A stretch of 64,000 bases of DNA, from contig JAGNLV010000002.1 of NCBI GenBank assembly GCA_017999435.1, positions 62,001-126,000 of the forward strand, given 5' to 3'. A program made the translations under genes and the position numbers. This stretch comes from Candidatus Zixiibacteriota bacterium (lineage in GTDB: Bacteria > Zixibacteria > MSB-5A5 > GN15 > FEB-12). The notes beneath the pieces are model-generated. The model was not told the origin of the DNA. It did no database searches and was given only the letters and a program-made list of their open reading frames with translations. Below are positions 34,915-44,070 of this stretch, piece by piece. Each line of letters begins with the position of its first letter. The first letter of the stretch is position 1.

Positions 34915-36341
34915 ACTGCCACTCCTTGCTGCCGGGCGGGTTCCGCCTGCACGCTGAGCAGAAGATCGGTGACCGACTTGTTGGCGTCGCCGAACAGCAG
35001 CAGGGTCGTCGGCTCGTCGTACAGCGGGTTGGGCACGCCCGAGTATCCGGGCCGCTCGTCGAGATTGAGCACCAGGACGTGGCGCGCCTCGTGGGCGTTG
35101 AGAATGGGCATGCCCGAGATCGGGGTATCGGCTCGGCTGATGGCAGCGGGGTTGACAACGTCGCAGGCGCCGATGATCAGCACCACGTCGGTCTCGGCGA
35201 ACTCCGGGTTGACCTCGTCCATCTCGCGCAGCAGCTCGTAGTCGACGTCGGCCTCGGCCAGCAGCACGTTCATGTGGCCGGGCATGCGGCCGGCGACGGG
35301 GTGGATGGCGAAGCTGACGCGTTTGCCGAGCTCGATGAGCGTGCGGGCGAGGGTGGCCACCTGGAACTGGGCCTTGGCCAAGGCCATCCCGTAGCCCGGA
35401 ATGATGATGATGCGGTCAGCCCGGTTGAGGACCTGGATGGCCTCGGCCATCGCTTCCGTATACGTCTGCGTCCGCCGCGTCACGGGCTGCCGTGCGGGCG
35501 CCTCCGCGACGGCGCTCCCCGCCGATTTCTGCTTCGCCCCCGAGAGCACCTTCACGAAGCTCCGGTTCATCGCCTTGCACATGACCGCGGTCAGAATGGA
35601 GCCGGACGCGGCGACCGTGGCGCCAGCGGCGATGAGGAGGCGGTTCTGGATGACGACGCCGCAGAAGGCGGCCGCCAACCCGGCCGTGGCGTTCAAGAAC
35701 GAGATCAGCACGGGCATATCGGCGCCGCCGATGCGGATCGCAAAGAGGAGGCCGAGCCCGACCGAGGCGACGAGGAGGCCGAGCAGAAGAGCCATGAGTG
35801 AGGATCCGACGGCGCCGGCAGCCGCCGCGCACAGGCCCGCAATCACCGCCAGCAGCGCGAGCAGCAGGAGGTTGTGGCGGGGCAGGAGGGTGGGCGTCTG
35901 CCGAAGTTTGGCGGCCAGCTTGGCGCTGGCCAGCATGCTGCCGCTGAAGGTAGCGGCGCCGATGACCAGCCCGAGGTAGCCAGAGAGCTCGCCGACCGGG
36001 GTGAGGACGACGCCGGTGCGGGTCAATTCGACCAGGGCGATGGTGCAGGCGGCCACGCCGCCCGCGCCGTGCTGGAAGGCCACCATGGCCGGGATCTGGA
36101 TCATGGTGACGCGCATGGCGACGAGGGCGCCGACGGCGCTGCCGATGAGCAGGGCCACCACCAGCCAGGCCGGGTCAAAGATGGCGTTGCGCGAGAGGAC
36201 CAGCACAATCGCGGCCAGCAGAGCGGCGGCGGCCGTCAGGTTGCCGAAACGGGCGCCGCGCGGCGTCCGAAAGAGGGTGATGCCGACGATCAGCAGCGCG
36301 ATGATCGAGAGGTCCAGCAAAAGTGCAGTGAGACTATTCAT
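34911..36341 (-). CDS. pntB: NAD(P) transhydrogenase subunit beta
   Basis: About 476 residues with eight or nine N-terminal membrane helices forming half of the proton channel and a C-terminal Rossmann-type NADP-binding domain III (IIIPGYGMALAKAQ, VLIIGACDVVNPAA, ARHVLVLNLDERPGYSGV). With PntAA and PntAB it couples proton entry to hydride transfer from NADH to NADP. The second of two close ATGs (36341) has GGAG at better spacing than the ATG at 36347. It is separated from pntAB by about 150 bases that hold GC-rich hairpins. Confidence 0.95.
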   Translation of the reverse strand: MNSLTALLLDLSIIALLIVGITLFRTPRGARFGNLTAAAALLAAIVLVLSRNAIFDPAWLVVALLIGSAVGALVAMRVTMIQIPAMVAFQHGAGGVAACTIALVELTRTGVVLTPVGELSGYLGLVIGAATFSGSMLASAKLAAKLRQTPTLLPRHNLLLLALLAVIAGLCAAAAGAVGSSLMALLLGLLVASVGLGLLFAIRIGGADMPVLISFLNATAGLAAAFCGVVIQNRLLIAAGATVAASGSILTAVMCKAMNRSFVKVLSGAKQKSAGSAVAEAPARQPVTRRTQTYTEAMAEAIQVLNRADRIIIIPGYGMALAKAQFQVATLARTLIELGKRVSFAIHPVAGRMPGHMNVLLAEADVDYELLREMDEVNPEFAETDVVLIIGACDVVNPAAISRADTPISGMPILNAHEARHVLVLNLDERPGYSGVPNPLYDEPTTLLLFGDANKSVTDLLLSVQAEPARQQGVAV

Positions 36342-36499
36342 ATCCATACTCCATTCCGTGTAGAGGCAGCCGCGCCGCGTCGGAGCGGGGTCCGGTGCGG
36401 CGGTTCGGGCCGCCGGCCCGAAGGCCGGCGTCCGTCCTTCCGCGTCGCCCGAACCGTTCGGCGCGGACCTTAGCCGATGGGCGCGGCCGCCACACTCAT

Positions 36500-36808
36500 T
36501 CAGGCACCGTCCGTTCGGTTGGCCGGATCGTGCTGCGTCTTGAACAGCCGCGTCATCCGGTCGGTGATCACGAAGCCGCCGACGAGGTTGAAGGCGGCGG
36601 TGATCAGCGCGAGCGCGCCGATCACCCTCTCGCCCGCGCCGGACGGGACAGCGAACAGCAGGATGGCCCCGAGAATGGTCACCGCCGACACGGCATTGGT
36701 CATGGACATGAGGGGCGTGTGGAGCAGCGGCGGCACCCGCGAGATGAGCAGGTAGCCGGCGCCGAACGACAGGGCAAACACCAGCAGCATGAGTATCAGA
36801 TCCGTCAT
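36500..36808 (-). CDS. pntAB: NAD(P) transhydrogenase subunit alpha, membrane part
   Basis: A 102-residue protein with three hydrophobic helices (LILMLLVFALSFGAGYLL, NAVSAVTILGAILLF and a third ending in GGFVITDRM). It corresponds to the membrane segment of the alpha subunit when that subunit is split in two, as in many bacteria. The TDRM-F end is typical. It lies between pntAA and pntB. Confidence 0.93.
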   Translation of the reverse strand: MTDLILMLLVFALSFGAGYLLISRVPPLLHTPLMSMTNAVSAVTILGAILLFAVPSGAGERVIGALALITAAFNLVGGFVITDRMTRLFKTQHDPANRTDGA

Positions 36809-36831
36809 GACTTCATCCTCCGGGCGGCGGT

Positions 36832-38001
36832 TCAGACGGTCACGCGCTCGCCCATGGCCTCCAGGGCGGGTTCGTAGACGATCCGACCGTCGGTTGTGAC
36901 CAGCGACGCGCGCACGATTTCGTCCTCGAAATCCGGCGTCCCCGGTCCGTTCTTGAACAGGTTCTCGATGTAGTAGTACATGTTGTTCGCATAGAGCCAG
37001 GATGACTGCATGGGCATGCGGCCGGGGAGGTTCTGAACGCCGCAGATCCGCACGCTGTGGGCCCAGACGTCCTGGCCGGGCTTGGTGAGGGCGCAGTTGC
37101 CGCCCTGGTCGATGGAGATATCGATGATGACCGAGCCGGGCCGCATGCGGGCGACGATCTCCTCAGTGATGATCGTGGGGGCCAGGGAGCCCGGCACGAG
37201 CGCGGAGAGGATGATGATGTCGGCCTGCGCGGCGATAGCGCCGATCGCGGCCTGCTCCTTGCGCAGCCATTCCTCCGGCAGCTGCCGGGCGTATCCGCCG
37301 GGCGCGATAGCCAGGTCAGCCGGCACGTCGAAACCCTCGACTTTGGCGCCGAGGCTGGCGGCTTCCTGGCGCGCGGACTCGCGGATATCCCAGGCTTTCA
37401 CGACCGCGCCAAGGCGCTTGGCGGTCGCGATCGACTGGAGCCCGGCCACGCCGGCGCCGACGACGAGGACGGTGGCCGGCTTGATAGCCCCGATCGCGGT
37501 GCCGACCATGGGGAGAAACCGCGGAAGGTACTCGGCGGCGTCAAGCACGGCCCGGTAGCCGGCGACCGTGCTCATGGACGTCAGGGCGTCCATGCGCTGC
37601 GCGCGCGAGATGCGCGGGATGCCGTCCATCGTCAGGGAGGTGATCCTCCGCGCCGCCAGCTTGCGCACGATGTCGTGGCTGTCGGGAGAGGCCGGGTGGA
37701 GGAAGGTCACGAGCAGGGCGCGGGAGGGCATCATGTCGACTTCATGCTTCTCCCGGGCCTCGTTGAAGATCGGCTGTTTGACTTTCAGGATCAGGTCGGC
37801 CTGGCCGAAGAGTTCTTCGACATCGCGGACGATGGCGGCTCCGGCCTTCTCGTAGTCGCTGTCGGACACGAAGATGCCTTCGCCGGCCCCGGCTTCGACC
37901 GCCACCTCGAAGCCTTTCTGACGGAATTTCGCGACCGTTTCAGGTATGGCGGCCACACGCTTCTCGGCGTGGAGTATTTCTTTGGGGATTACGATACGCA
38001 T
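36832..38001 (-). CDS. pntAA: NAD(P) transhydrogenase subunit alpha part 1 (NAD-binding)
   Basis: A 389-residue soluble domain I, related to alanine dehydrogenase. It begins MRIVIPKEI and shows EKRVAAIPETV, SMSTVAGYRAV, the Rossmann loop VLVVGAGVAGLQ and the mobile-loop region. It binds NADH and donates hydride to PntB. The gene is 23 bases from pntAB and 33 bases from the unknown gene upstream, so all are one operon. GGATACC precedes the ATG. Confidence 0.94.
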   Translation of the reverse strand: MRIVIPKEILHAEKRVAAIPETVAKFRQKGFEVAVEAGAGEGIFVSDSDYEKAGAAIVRDVEELFGQADLILKVKQPIFNEAREKHEVDMMPSRALLVTFLHPASPDSHDIVRKLAARRITSLTMDGIPRISRAQRMDALTSMSTVAGYRAVLDAAEYLPRFLPMVGTAIGAIKPATVLVVGAGVAGLQSIATAKRLGAVVKAWDIRESARQEAASLGAKVEGFDVPADLAIAPGGYARQLPEEWLRKEQAAIGAIAAQADIIILSALVPGSLAPTIITEEIVARMRPGSVIIDISIDQGGNCALTKPGQDVWAHSVRICGVQNLPGRMPMQSSWLYANNMYYYIENLFKNGPGTPDFEDEIVRASLVTTDGRIVYEPALEAMGERVTV

Positions 38002-38034
38002 GGTATCCTCCGGTAAACAGGTTTCATTTGTAGA

Positions 38035-38844
38035 TCACGCACGTTGTTCGGCCATCGACGGCAGGTCGGCGGTCAGACCGAGGAGGGCATCGCGCAGCCG
38101 CCCGAGAGCGCTGCGGAACTCCTCGAGGTCGTCATAGCGCCATTCGCGCTGCCAGATTTTGTGCGCCGTTTCGTGGCCCGGGCTGCCGAGAACGGCGGCG
38201 CCGAGCTTCCACGGCGAAACGGTGAGACAGTAGCGGCTGTCGGCGGCCTGGGCCGGCAGCTGGGCGGACTCGGCGAGATGGCGCAGTCCGAGGTCAAGGG
38301 GCAGGCCGTTCGACGCGCGCAGGTGCCACTCCGGATTGGGTGTGCCCTCGGCCGGCTCGCCCTCGCACCAGTCGAGCGACACCAGCACGGCGGTGCCGTC
38401 GTTCCACACCGGCAGGACGCGGTGGGTCTCGATGCGGCGGTCGTCATTCATCAATGCGCCGGCCGCGGCGGCGATGGCGACGACGGGAAGGCGCGAGCCC
38501 GGGCCGGTGGCGCCGTTGCTGCGCCCCGACGGACCGGCGAGGTCTTCAAACTCCTGAAGCGCGGTCTCCTCCTGGTGCGTGTACACCGGGAACTTGATGA
38601 TGTTGGGCAGTTCGCCGGAGGCGTCTTGGGGCTCTGGGGCCCGGGAGAACGACCCGGGAACGCTGTTCTTCACTCCATGCGCGGGAATCTCGACATAGAC
38701 GGGGGCTCCGGTCCACACGGGAAAGGCGCACGGCGCCACTTCGGCGTAGTTCGCCTGCACGACCGTGTCGCCGGCTTTGATCAGCAGGTGGGTGGACGGG
38801 CCATGCTGGGCGAGAACCTTCGTCTCGACGTATCTGCGGTTCAT
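38035..38844 (-). CDS. uncharacterised 269-residue protein, first gene of the transhydrogenase operon
   Basis: I do not recognise a family. It is soluble with no signal peptide or membrane span. The N-terminal 100 residues are beta-rich; the middle contains an alanine-rich hydrophobic segment (LPVVAIAAAAGALMN). The C-terminal third carries RYCLTVSPWKLGAAVLG and an acidic/Arg-rich helix. AGGAGGT lies eight bases before ATG 38844, so translation should be strong. Its place as leader of the pnt operon suggests a role tied to NADPH or alanine metabolism, but this is only context. Confidence 0.6.
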   Translation of the reverse strand: MNRRYVETKVLAQHGPSTHLLIKAGDTVVQANYAEVAPCAFPVWTGAPVYVEIPAHGVKNSVPGSFSRAPEPQDASGELPNIIKFPVYTHQEETALQEFEDLAGPSGRSNGATGPGSRLPVVAIAAAAGALMNDDRRIETHRVLPVWNDGTAVLVSLDWCEGEPAEGTPNPEWHLRASNGLPLDLGLRHLAESAQLPAQAADSRYCLTVSPWKLGAAVLGSPGHETAHKIWQREWRYDDLEEFRSALGRLRDALLGLTADLPSMAEQRA

Positions 38845-39457
38845 GGCGACCTACCTCCATTGGGTTATGAGTCAGCGGCTGGTCTCTTCGCAACGGGCGG
38901 GTCGAAGTGAAGCCGGTTCGGCGCCGCTTGTCCGCCCAACCGGCCGGCGCGCTGCCGTCAGCGTCGGCCCTTTCGACCCGTTTGTTTTCTCTGTTGAGAA
39001 ATAACGGCAGACAAGAAATTGCGACAATCGGGCGCCGCCGGAATGTGGGGGTTGCCAAATCGGAGTCGGAGCGGTCATAAAGGCGAGCCGCGCGGGAACA
39101 GAATCCTGAGCCGACGCAACGATTCCGGCCACGATTTCCATCGCGCGGGCGAACGCCTGCTTCGCCAAAAGGAGCGGTGGAGCTCAGGGAATTCCTGAGC
39201 CGGCGGGCCGGAAATCGCAGCCGTCCCCGTCATCATACGTCAGCCGAGACGATCGTTGTGACCGAGGTCCGCGCTCGGCGGCGGATATCGCGGCGGCGGC
39301 CGTGGTGCGGCGATTTCGGGCGCTATCCGTAAGGGTTTTTTCACCGCGATCATCATGGCGGGAGGCCGCTTTTATCTTGGCGGGGCGATCAGCCCCCCGC
39401 CATATTGCCGCCACAAAATGACGGCGTTATCAACGACCGGCGTGATGAGGAGGTCCT
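38845..39457. other. 613-bp divergent promoter region
   Basis: Non-coding region between the minus-strand transhydrogenase operon and the plus-strand barrel gene. It holds a candidate minus-strand promoter at 38999-39027 and a hairpin TGGCGGGG (39378-39385)/CCCCGCCA (39395-39402) with a 9-base loop in front of the barrel gene. Nothing else is recognised. Confidence 0.5.
38999..39027 (-). promoter_or_regulatory. candidate promoter of the transhydrogenase operon
   Basis: On the minus strand TTGTCG (39027-39022), a 17-base spacer and TTATTT (39004-38999), inside an unusually AT-rich patch. It predicts a leader of about 150 bases before the ATG at 38844. Confidence 0.4.
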
Positions 39458-40135
39458 ATGAAGCAGCTAATCCTGATGGCGGGAGCACTATTGATGCTGG
39501 GCATCGCCGCCAGCGCGCAGGAGTCGCCTGCCGGGGTGACCGGCAAGGGTGTCAAACTCGGTCTCGACTTTTCCCGAATCAACACCGAGTACGATGAACT
39601 GGATGATTTTCTGGACAGCCGGGTGGGTTTCACGGCCGGTGCGTTTCTGACCTACCGTGTCAGCCGCCAATTCGCGGTGCAGCCGGAGATCCTGTACGTC
39701 GCCAAGGGAGCGGAGAAGGATTTCTTCTTCTACACGCCCGAATGGGCTACGGAATACCTGGAAATCCCGGTGCTGCTGAAGTTCGACCTCATGCCTGCGG
39801 GGCCGGCTCATCCAAACCTCTTCGCCGGGCCGGCGCTGGATTTCCTCCTTGGTTCGGAGTTCCGGGTCAGCGACTATCGAATCGACCTCTCCGATTACAC
39901 CCAGTCGGTGGACGTGGGGCTCGTCTTCGGCGGCGGCATCGACTACGGGTACTTCACTTTCGACGCGCGGTACACGGTGGGATTGATCGGCATGGTCGAT
40001 GGCTTCGATGATTTCGCCGCCGCGGTCAACGAGGCGACGGGAGCGGAACCGGGCGACAGTTACTATCTCGACGGCGACCTCTCGGTGAAGATCACGAACA
40101 CGAACCTATCGTTCATGGTCGGGGTGAGGTTCTGA
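39458..40135 (+). CDS. outer-membrane beta-barrel protein (PorT/OMP_b-brl type)
   Basis: A 225-residue exported barrel. GAGGAGG lies before ATG 39458; the signal peptide ends at ASAQE. The mature chain shows alternating strands (VGFTAGAFLTYRVSRQFAVQPEILYV, split by turns) and repeated FAGPALD/FGGGIDYG glycine-rich strands, ending in MVGVRF with C-terminal Phe. This is the pattern of the outer-membrane beta-barrel family common in Bacteroidota relatives. The function is structural or unknown. It is a single gene before the cytochrome operon. Confidence 0.82.
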   Translation: MKQLILMAGALLMLGIAASAQESPAGVTGKGVKLGLDFSRINTEYDELDDFLDSRVGFTAGAFLTYRVSRQFAVQPEILYVAKGAEKDFFFYTPEWATEYLEIPVLLKFDLMPAGPAHPNLFAGPALDFLLGSEFRVSDYRIDLSDYTQSVDVGLVFGGGIDYGYFTFDARYTVGLIGMVDGFDDFAAAVNEATGAEPGDSYYLDGDLSVKITNTNLSFMVGVRF

Positions 40136-40383
40136 GACGGCGCCGGCGGGCGGGGCGGAGGCGGGCGAGCCGGGGAGACGCCGGCTCGGATGCGGCCGCG
40201 GCTGTCACATTCTGACGCGAGTCCCCGGCCCGGCCGGTCCGGCGCCCGATATCGATGCCGCACTCCAAGACTGCTGTTGACGGTGCATTGGGAGCGGCGG
40301 ATATTGGCCCACGGAAAATCACGAAGCGGTCGGATGATTCTTCGCGCCAGGGCCCACAGCGCCCTGGGAAAGGAGGCGATGAC

Positions 40384-41454
40384 ATGAGATTCGGTGCTGC
40401 TTTACTTCTGGCGGCGGCGGCCCTGTTCGGCCCGGGGCCGGCGGCCGCCGACGACGCCGGTGTTCCGCTCACGGCTGTCAGCGCCCACTCATTGGGCCCT
40501 GAGCGCTTGGGGAATCTGCCGCCGGTCATCGTGCCGGTCGACAACCCCCAGACCGACACGAAAGTCCTGCTGGGCAAACAGCTCTATTTCGACACCCGCC
40601 TGTCCAAGGACAACACGATCAGTTGTGCGACGTGCCACAATCCGGCCATGGGTTGGTCGGACGCGGGGCCGACGAGTGCGGGGATCAACAGCCAGCGCGG
40701 CGGACGACGTGCGCCGCCGGTCTCGAACGCGGCCTACAGCCCGCTGCAGTTCTGGGACGGCCGGGCGCCGTCGCTCGAAGAGCAGGCGAAAGGGCCGATC
40801 GCGAACCCGATCGAAATGGGCAACACCCACGACGCGATGCTCCGGACGGTCGACGGCTTCCCGGAGTACGTGGAAGAGTTCAAGCGGGTTTTCGGGGAGG
40901 TCCCGATCACGCTCGACCTGGTCGCCCAGGCGATTGCCGCCTATGAGCGAACGATTGTGACCACCGACTCGCCGTTCGATCGCTTCGTGCGCGGCGATCA
41001 GTCGGCCCTCACCCGGCAGGAGAAGCAGGGGCTGGAGATATTCAACGGCAAGGGGCACTGCACGCTGTGCCACTGGGGGGGGTATTTCTCCGACGGCCGG
41101 TTCCATAATCTCGGGGTCGCCCCGGCTCCCGGCGCCGCCTACGACGAGGGCCGCCAGGCGGTCACGAAAGACCCCGCCGACGCGGCGAAGTTCAAGACGC
41201 CGACGGTGCGGGACGCCGCGAAACGCCCACCCTACATGCACAACGGGACCGAGAAGACGCTGCACGACGTCGTGACGCTGTACAACCGCGGCGGGGGAAC
41301 GGACGATGCGAATCTCGACCCCCTCATGCTCCCGCTGGGGCTGTCGCGCGCGGAGATCGACGCCCTGGTGGCTTTCATGGAGCGCGCCATGGTCAGCAGC
41401 AACCCCTCGGTGGCGAACGAACAGCCGGTCGCGCCGGAGAAAATGCCCAAGTGA
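40384..41454 (+). CDS. periplasmic di-heme cytochrome c peroxidase (MauG/CcpA family)
   Basis: A 356-residue exported protein. ATG 40384 follows AAAGGAGG; the signal peptide ends at AAADD. Two heme c sites are visible: CATCH at residues 81-85 and CTLCH near residue 226. Conserved segments include LGKQLYFDTRLS, the WDGRAPSLEEQA motif and RDAAKRPPYMHNG. It reduces hydrogen peroxide with electrons from small cytochromes, in the periplasm. The next gene starts 11 bases after its stop with its own AGGAGG and also carries a heme site, so the pair is an operon. Confidence 0.92.
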   Translation: MRFGAALLLAAAALFGPGPAAADDAGVPLTAVSAHSLGPERLGNLPPVIVPVDNPQTDTKVLLGKQLYFDTRLSKDNTISCATCHNPAMGWSDAGPTSAGINSQRGGRRAPPVSNAAYSPLQFWDGRAPSLEEQAKGPIANPIEMGNTHDAMLRTVDGFPEYVEEFKRVFGEVPITLDLVAQAIAAYERTIVTTDSPFDRFVRGDQSALTRQEKQGLEIFNGKGHCTLCHWGGYFSDGRFHNLGVAPAPGAAYDEGRQAVTKDPADAAKFKTPTVRDAAKRPPYMHNGTEKTLHDVVTLYNRGGGTDDANLDPLMLPLGLSRAEIDALVAFMERAMVSSNPSVANEQPVAPEKMPK

Positions 41455-41465
41455 AGGAGGTTATC

Positions 41466-42734
41466 ATGAGCAGAATGATGAGACGCGGCGCGCTCGCGAT
41501 CGGTATCCTCCTGATGGTACCTCAGGTGAGCCAGGGGGTGCCGGCATTCGCGCGGAAGTACGGTTTCAACTGCAATATGTGCCACACGGGGTTCACCAAG
41601 CTCAACGATTTCGGCCAGCTCTACCGGAACAGCGGCTACCAGATTCCGGGACAGGAGGGGTTGGAGAGAACGGTGTTTGAGACGGCGCCGCCGCTGGCGG
41701 TGCGCACCAGTGTCGGCCTGTTCGCCAGCCACCGGCCCAATGCCAACACCGCCGGGTTCGCCATCCACGGACTGGATGTGTTCTCGGCCGGAGTGCTCCA
41801 CAAGAACATCTCGTACCTCATCGTCTATACGCCGCGGATCGACGAACCGGCGGCCGACTACACCGGGCCGGCCGACGGGTCCGCTCCCAGCCAGCTCGGG
41901 GGGCTCGAATCGGCCAACCTGGTTTTCAGCAATCTGGTGCCGGATGCCGTCAACGTGCGGGTCGGACGGTTCGAGCCCGCCTACCATCCGTTCAGCAGCA
42001 AGCGGTCGTACTACCTGCTCCAGCCGTACGAGATTTACGCGTTCACCACGCCGTCGAACGGCTTCGTGTTCGACGACAACCAGTTGGGAGTGGAGGTGAC
42101 CGGGCACTTCCGCCGCGGGTTGTTCTATGCCCTCGGGGTGGTCAACGGCAGCGGGGCCAACCCCGACAACAGCCGCGCGAAAGACGTGTATGTGCGGGCC
42201 TCGCAGGTGTTCGGGCGCGGCGAAGGACAGAACGCCGGCCAGCGAATCGGTCTGTTCGGGTATTTCGGGTGGTGTCCGACCATCACGGGCGATCCCTCTC
42301 CCGATGCGGCCGGGCAGGGGAATGGCCGGGCGCATGCGCAGTTCCACCGCATCGGCGCCGACCTCAGCCTGAACTGGCAGACGTTCAACCTGCACGGCAT
42401 GTTCCTGCAGGGATCCGATGACCAGGCCATTAACCTCCCCGCTGTGCCCGCCGACACCGCGGATTACGACTTCACCGGCGGTTTCGTACAGCTCGACTAC
42501 GCCGGGCTGATGAACAACCGGCTGGTCGGATCGGCCGCCTACAACTGGGTCACCCCTCCCGACTTCGACGAGGAATGCACCATTAGCGCGTTCTCCCTCC
42601 TGGTGCGTTATTACCTCGGCGACTGGACGGCCGTCAACGTGGCGCTGCACGCCGAATACACCCATCGCGAAGAAGGCAAGGCCGATAAGATCAAGACTGA
42701 CCAACTCGGGTTGTTGGTCGATGTCGGCCTGTAA
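41466..42734 (+). CDS. single-heme cytochrome c fused to an outer-membrane porin-like barrel
   Basis: A 422-residue exported protein. AAGGAGG precedes ATG 41466. After the signal peptide there is one heme c motif, CNMCH at residues 36-40, followed within about 30 residues by a long beta-barrel-like region with strands such as VNVRVGRFEPAYHP, HFRRGLFYALGVVNGS and FSLLVRYYLGDWTAVNVALHAEY. The C-terminus (LLVDVGL) fits a barrel end. A heme at the mouth of a barrel suggests electron passage across the outer membrane. Its operon partner is a di-heme peroxidase, so it could instead supply that enzyme with electrons. It is distinct from multiheme porin-cytochrome systems because only one CxxCH is present. 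Confidence 0.8.
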   Translation: MSRMMRRGALAIGILLMVPQVSQGVPAFARKYGFNCNMCHTGFTKLNDFGQLYRNSGYQIPGQEGLERTVFETAPPLAVRTSVGLFASHRPNANTAGFAIHGLDVFSAGVLHKNISYLIVYTPRIDEPAADYTGPADGSAPSQLGGLESANLVFSNLVPDAVNVRVGRFEPAYHPFSSKRSYYLLQPYEIYAFTTPSNGFVFDDNQLGVEVTGHFRRGLFYALGVVNGSGANPDNSRAKDVYVRASQVFGRGEGQNAGQRIGLFGYFGWCPTITGDPSPDAAGQGNGRAHAQFHRIGADLSLNWQTFNLHGMFLQGSDDQAINLPAVPADTADYDFTGGFVQLDYAGLMNNRLVGSAAYNWVTPPDFDEECTISAFSLLVRYYLGDWTAVNVALHAEYTHREEGKADKIKTDQLGLLVDVGL

Positions 42735-42760
42735 GCCGGTCTGGCGATATCGGGTTCGCC

Positions 42761-42796
42761 GACGAGCGGGAGCACACCTCCCGCTCGTCGCATTTT
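42761..42796 (+). terminator. intrinsic terminator of the cytochrome operon
   Basis: GACGAGCGGGAG (42761-42772) and CTCCCGCTCGTC (42778-42789) form a perfect 12-bp stem with a 5-base loop, followed by GCATTTT. It separates the cytochrome operon from the glycan operon. Confidence 0.7.
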
Positions 42797-43107
42797 GGCG
42801 TACGAATGCGGCGAACGACCCGGGGCGCCGCCGATCGCTGCCCCAACTGATAAGACCTCGGTTGCCCTGGGGTTCTTCGGATACGCAGGGGAACTGCGGC
42901 CGACCGCCGGGATTTCCCGCTTCAGCCCGTAAGTGTTTGCCCCGCACCGCACATTTCTTCGACACACGCATCCGGCGCTCTCCGGGCTTTCCTCCGAGCG
43001 AATGCAGCTTCCGGCCGCCCGGTCCGCACCCCCGGCGCAGGAAACCTCTTGTCCCCCGAGACTCATTCACCTATCCTTGGGGAAAAGGTCTGCAACGACA
43101 CGACTCG
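42797..43107. other. leader region of the glycan operon
   Basis: About 310 bases with an open frame but no start signal or protein similarity ahead of the GH130 start. No clear promoter could be picked out. Confidence 0.45.
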
Positions 43108-44070
43108 ATGAAGCGCTACTCCGGGAACCCGCTGATCAGCCGCACTGATATTCCCTGCATCAAACCGTCGCTGGTGGATGTGTCGTCGGTGTTCAATCCC
43201 GGCGCGGTGCGGTGGCGCGGCCAGGTGGTGCTGATCCTCCGGGTCCAGAACCGGGGCCGCGAGACTTTCCTCCTGACGGCGTTCAGCGACAACGGCATTC
43301 AGTTCCGGATCGACCGCCGCCCGATCACCTTCTCCGGCCTCGAGCGCTTCCCGCACCGCCTCCACCATATCTACGACCCGCGGCTGACCCGGATCGGCGA
43401 CGTGTGTTATGTCACGCTGGCGATGGATACCGATGCCGGCTGCCGGGTCGGCCTGGCCCGGACCACGGATTTTCGCGCGTTCGAATTCCTCGGCGAGATC
43501 CTGCATGATGAGGCGCGCAACGCGGTGATCTTCCCGGAGCGGATCGGCGGGGCGTACGCGATGCTGTATCGGCCGAACCGGACGCGGCTGGAGGGCGGGG
43601 TGGCCAGCGGCGATGCGATCGAGTGGGCGGTGTCGGAGAATCTGCAGGACTGGTCGCCCCGCGGGCCGGTGATGGCCGGGCGGCCGCACTACTGGGACGA
43701 GTTGATCGGGTCGGGGCCGCCCCCGCTCCGGACCCGCCACGGCTGGCTCCACGTGTACCACGGGGTGGCCACCCACTTCGCGGCGAGCAACATCTACCAG
43801 GCCGGGGTCGTACTGCTGGCCGCCGACCACCCCGGCCGGGTGATCGCGCGCAGCCGCGCCAATATCCTGGAACCGCGGGAACTCTACGAGCTGACCGGCC
43901 AGGTGCCGAACGTGGTCTTTCCGACCGGGCTGATCCCGGCCCGCGACGGCGGCGACGGCGCGGTCGAGGACGACGCCGAGCTCCTGCTCTACTACGGGGC
44001 GGCCGACACGTGCGTGGGACTGGCGACCGCGACTGTCGGCGAGTTGCTCGAGGCGTGCGATGAAGTGTGA
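43108..44070 (+). CDS. GH130 family beta-mannoside phosphorylase-like protein
   Basis: A 320-residue five-bladed propeller enzyme of glycoside hydrolase family 130 by pattern: NPLISRTD, FNPGAVRW, a HHIYDPRLT segment with the family's acidic/aromatic residues, KNAVIFPERI-like (here RNAVIFPERIGG), HYWDELIGSGPPP and LYYGAADTCVGLAT. GH130 enzymes phosphorolyse or hydrolyse beta-mannosides, including Man-beta-1,4-GlcNAc from the N-glycan core. ATG 43108 is chosen on family length; the frame is open further upstream but the ribosome binding site is weak. No signal peptide, so it acts in the cytoplasm on an imported disaccharide. It is the first gene of the operon and overlaps the next by 11 bases. 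Confidence 0.87.
   Translation: MKRYSGNPLISRTDIPCIKPSLVDVSSVFNPGAVRWRGQVVLILRVQNRGRETFLLTAFSDNGIQFRIDRRPITFSGLERFPHRLHHIYDPRLTRIGDVCYVTLAMDTDAGCRVGLARTTDFRAFEFLGEILHDEARNAVIFPERIGGAYAMLYRPNRTRLEGGVASGDAIEWAVSENLQDWSPRGPVMAGRPHYWDELIGSGPPPLRTRHGWLHVYHGVATHFAASNIYQAGVVLLAADHPGRVIARSRANILEPRELYELTGQVPNVVFPTGLIPARDGGDGAVEDDAELLLYYGAADTCVGLATATVGELLEACDEV

Noticed and set aside
33448..35241. Plus-strand open frame opposite the aminotransferase and pntB
   Set aside because: No start signal and no protein features; the minus strand encodes well-marked enzymes.
41232..43070. Minus-strand open frame over the cytochrome-barrel gene
   Set aside because: Shadow frame in GC-rich DNA; heme motif, signal peptide and ribosome binding sites are all on the plus strand.
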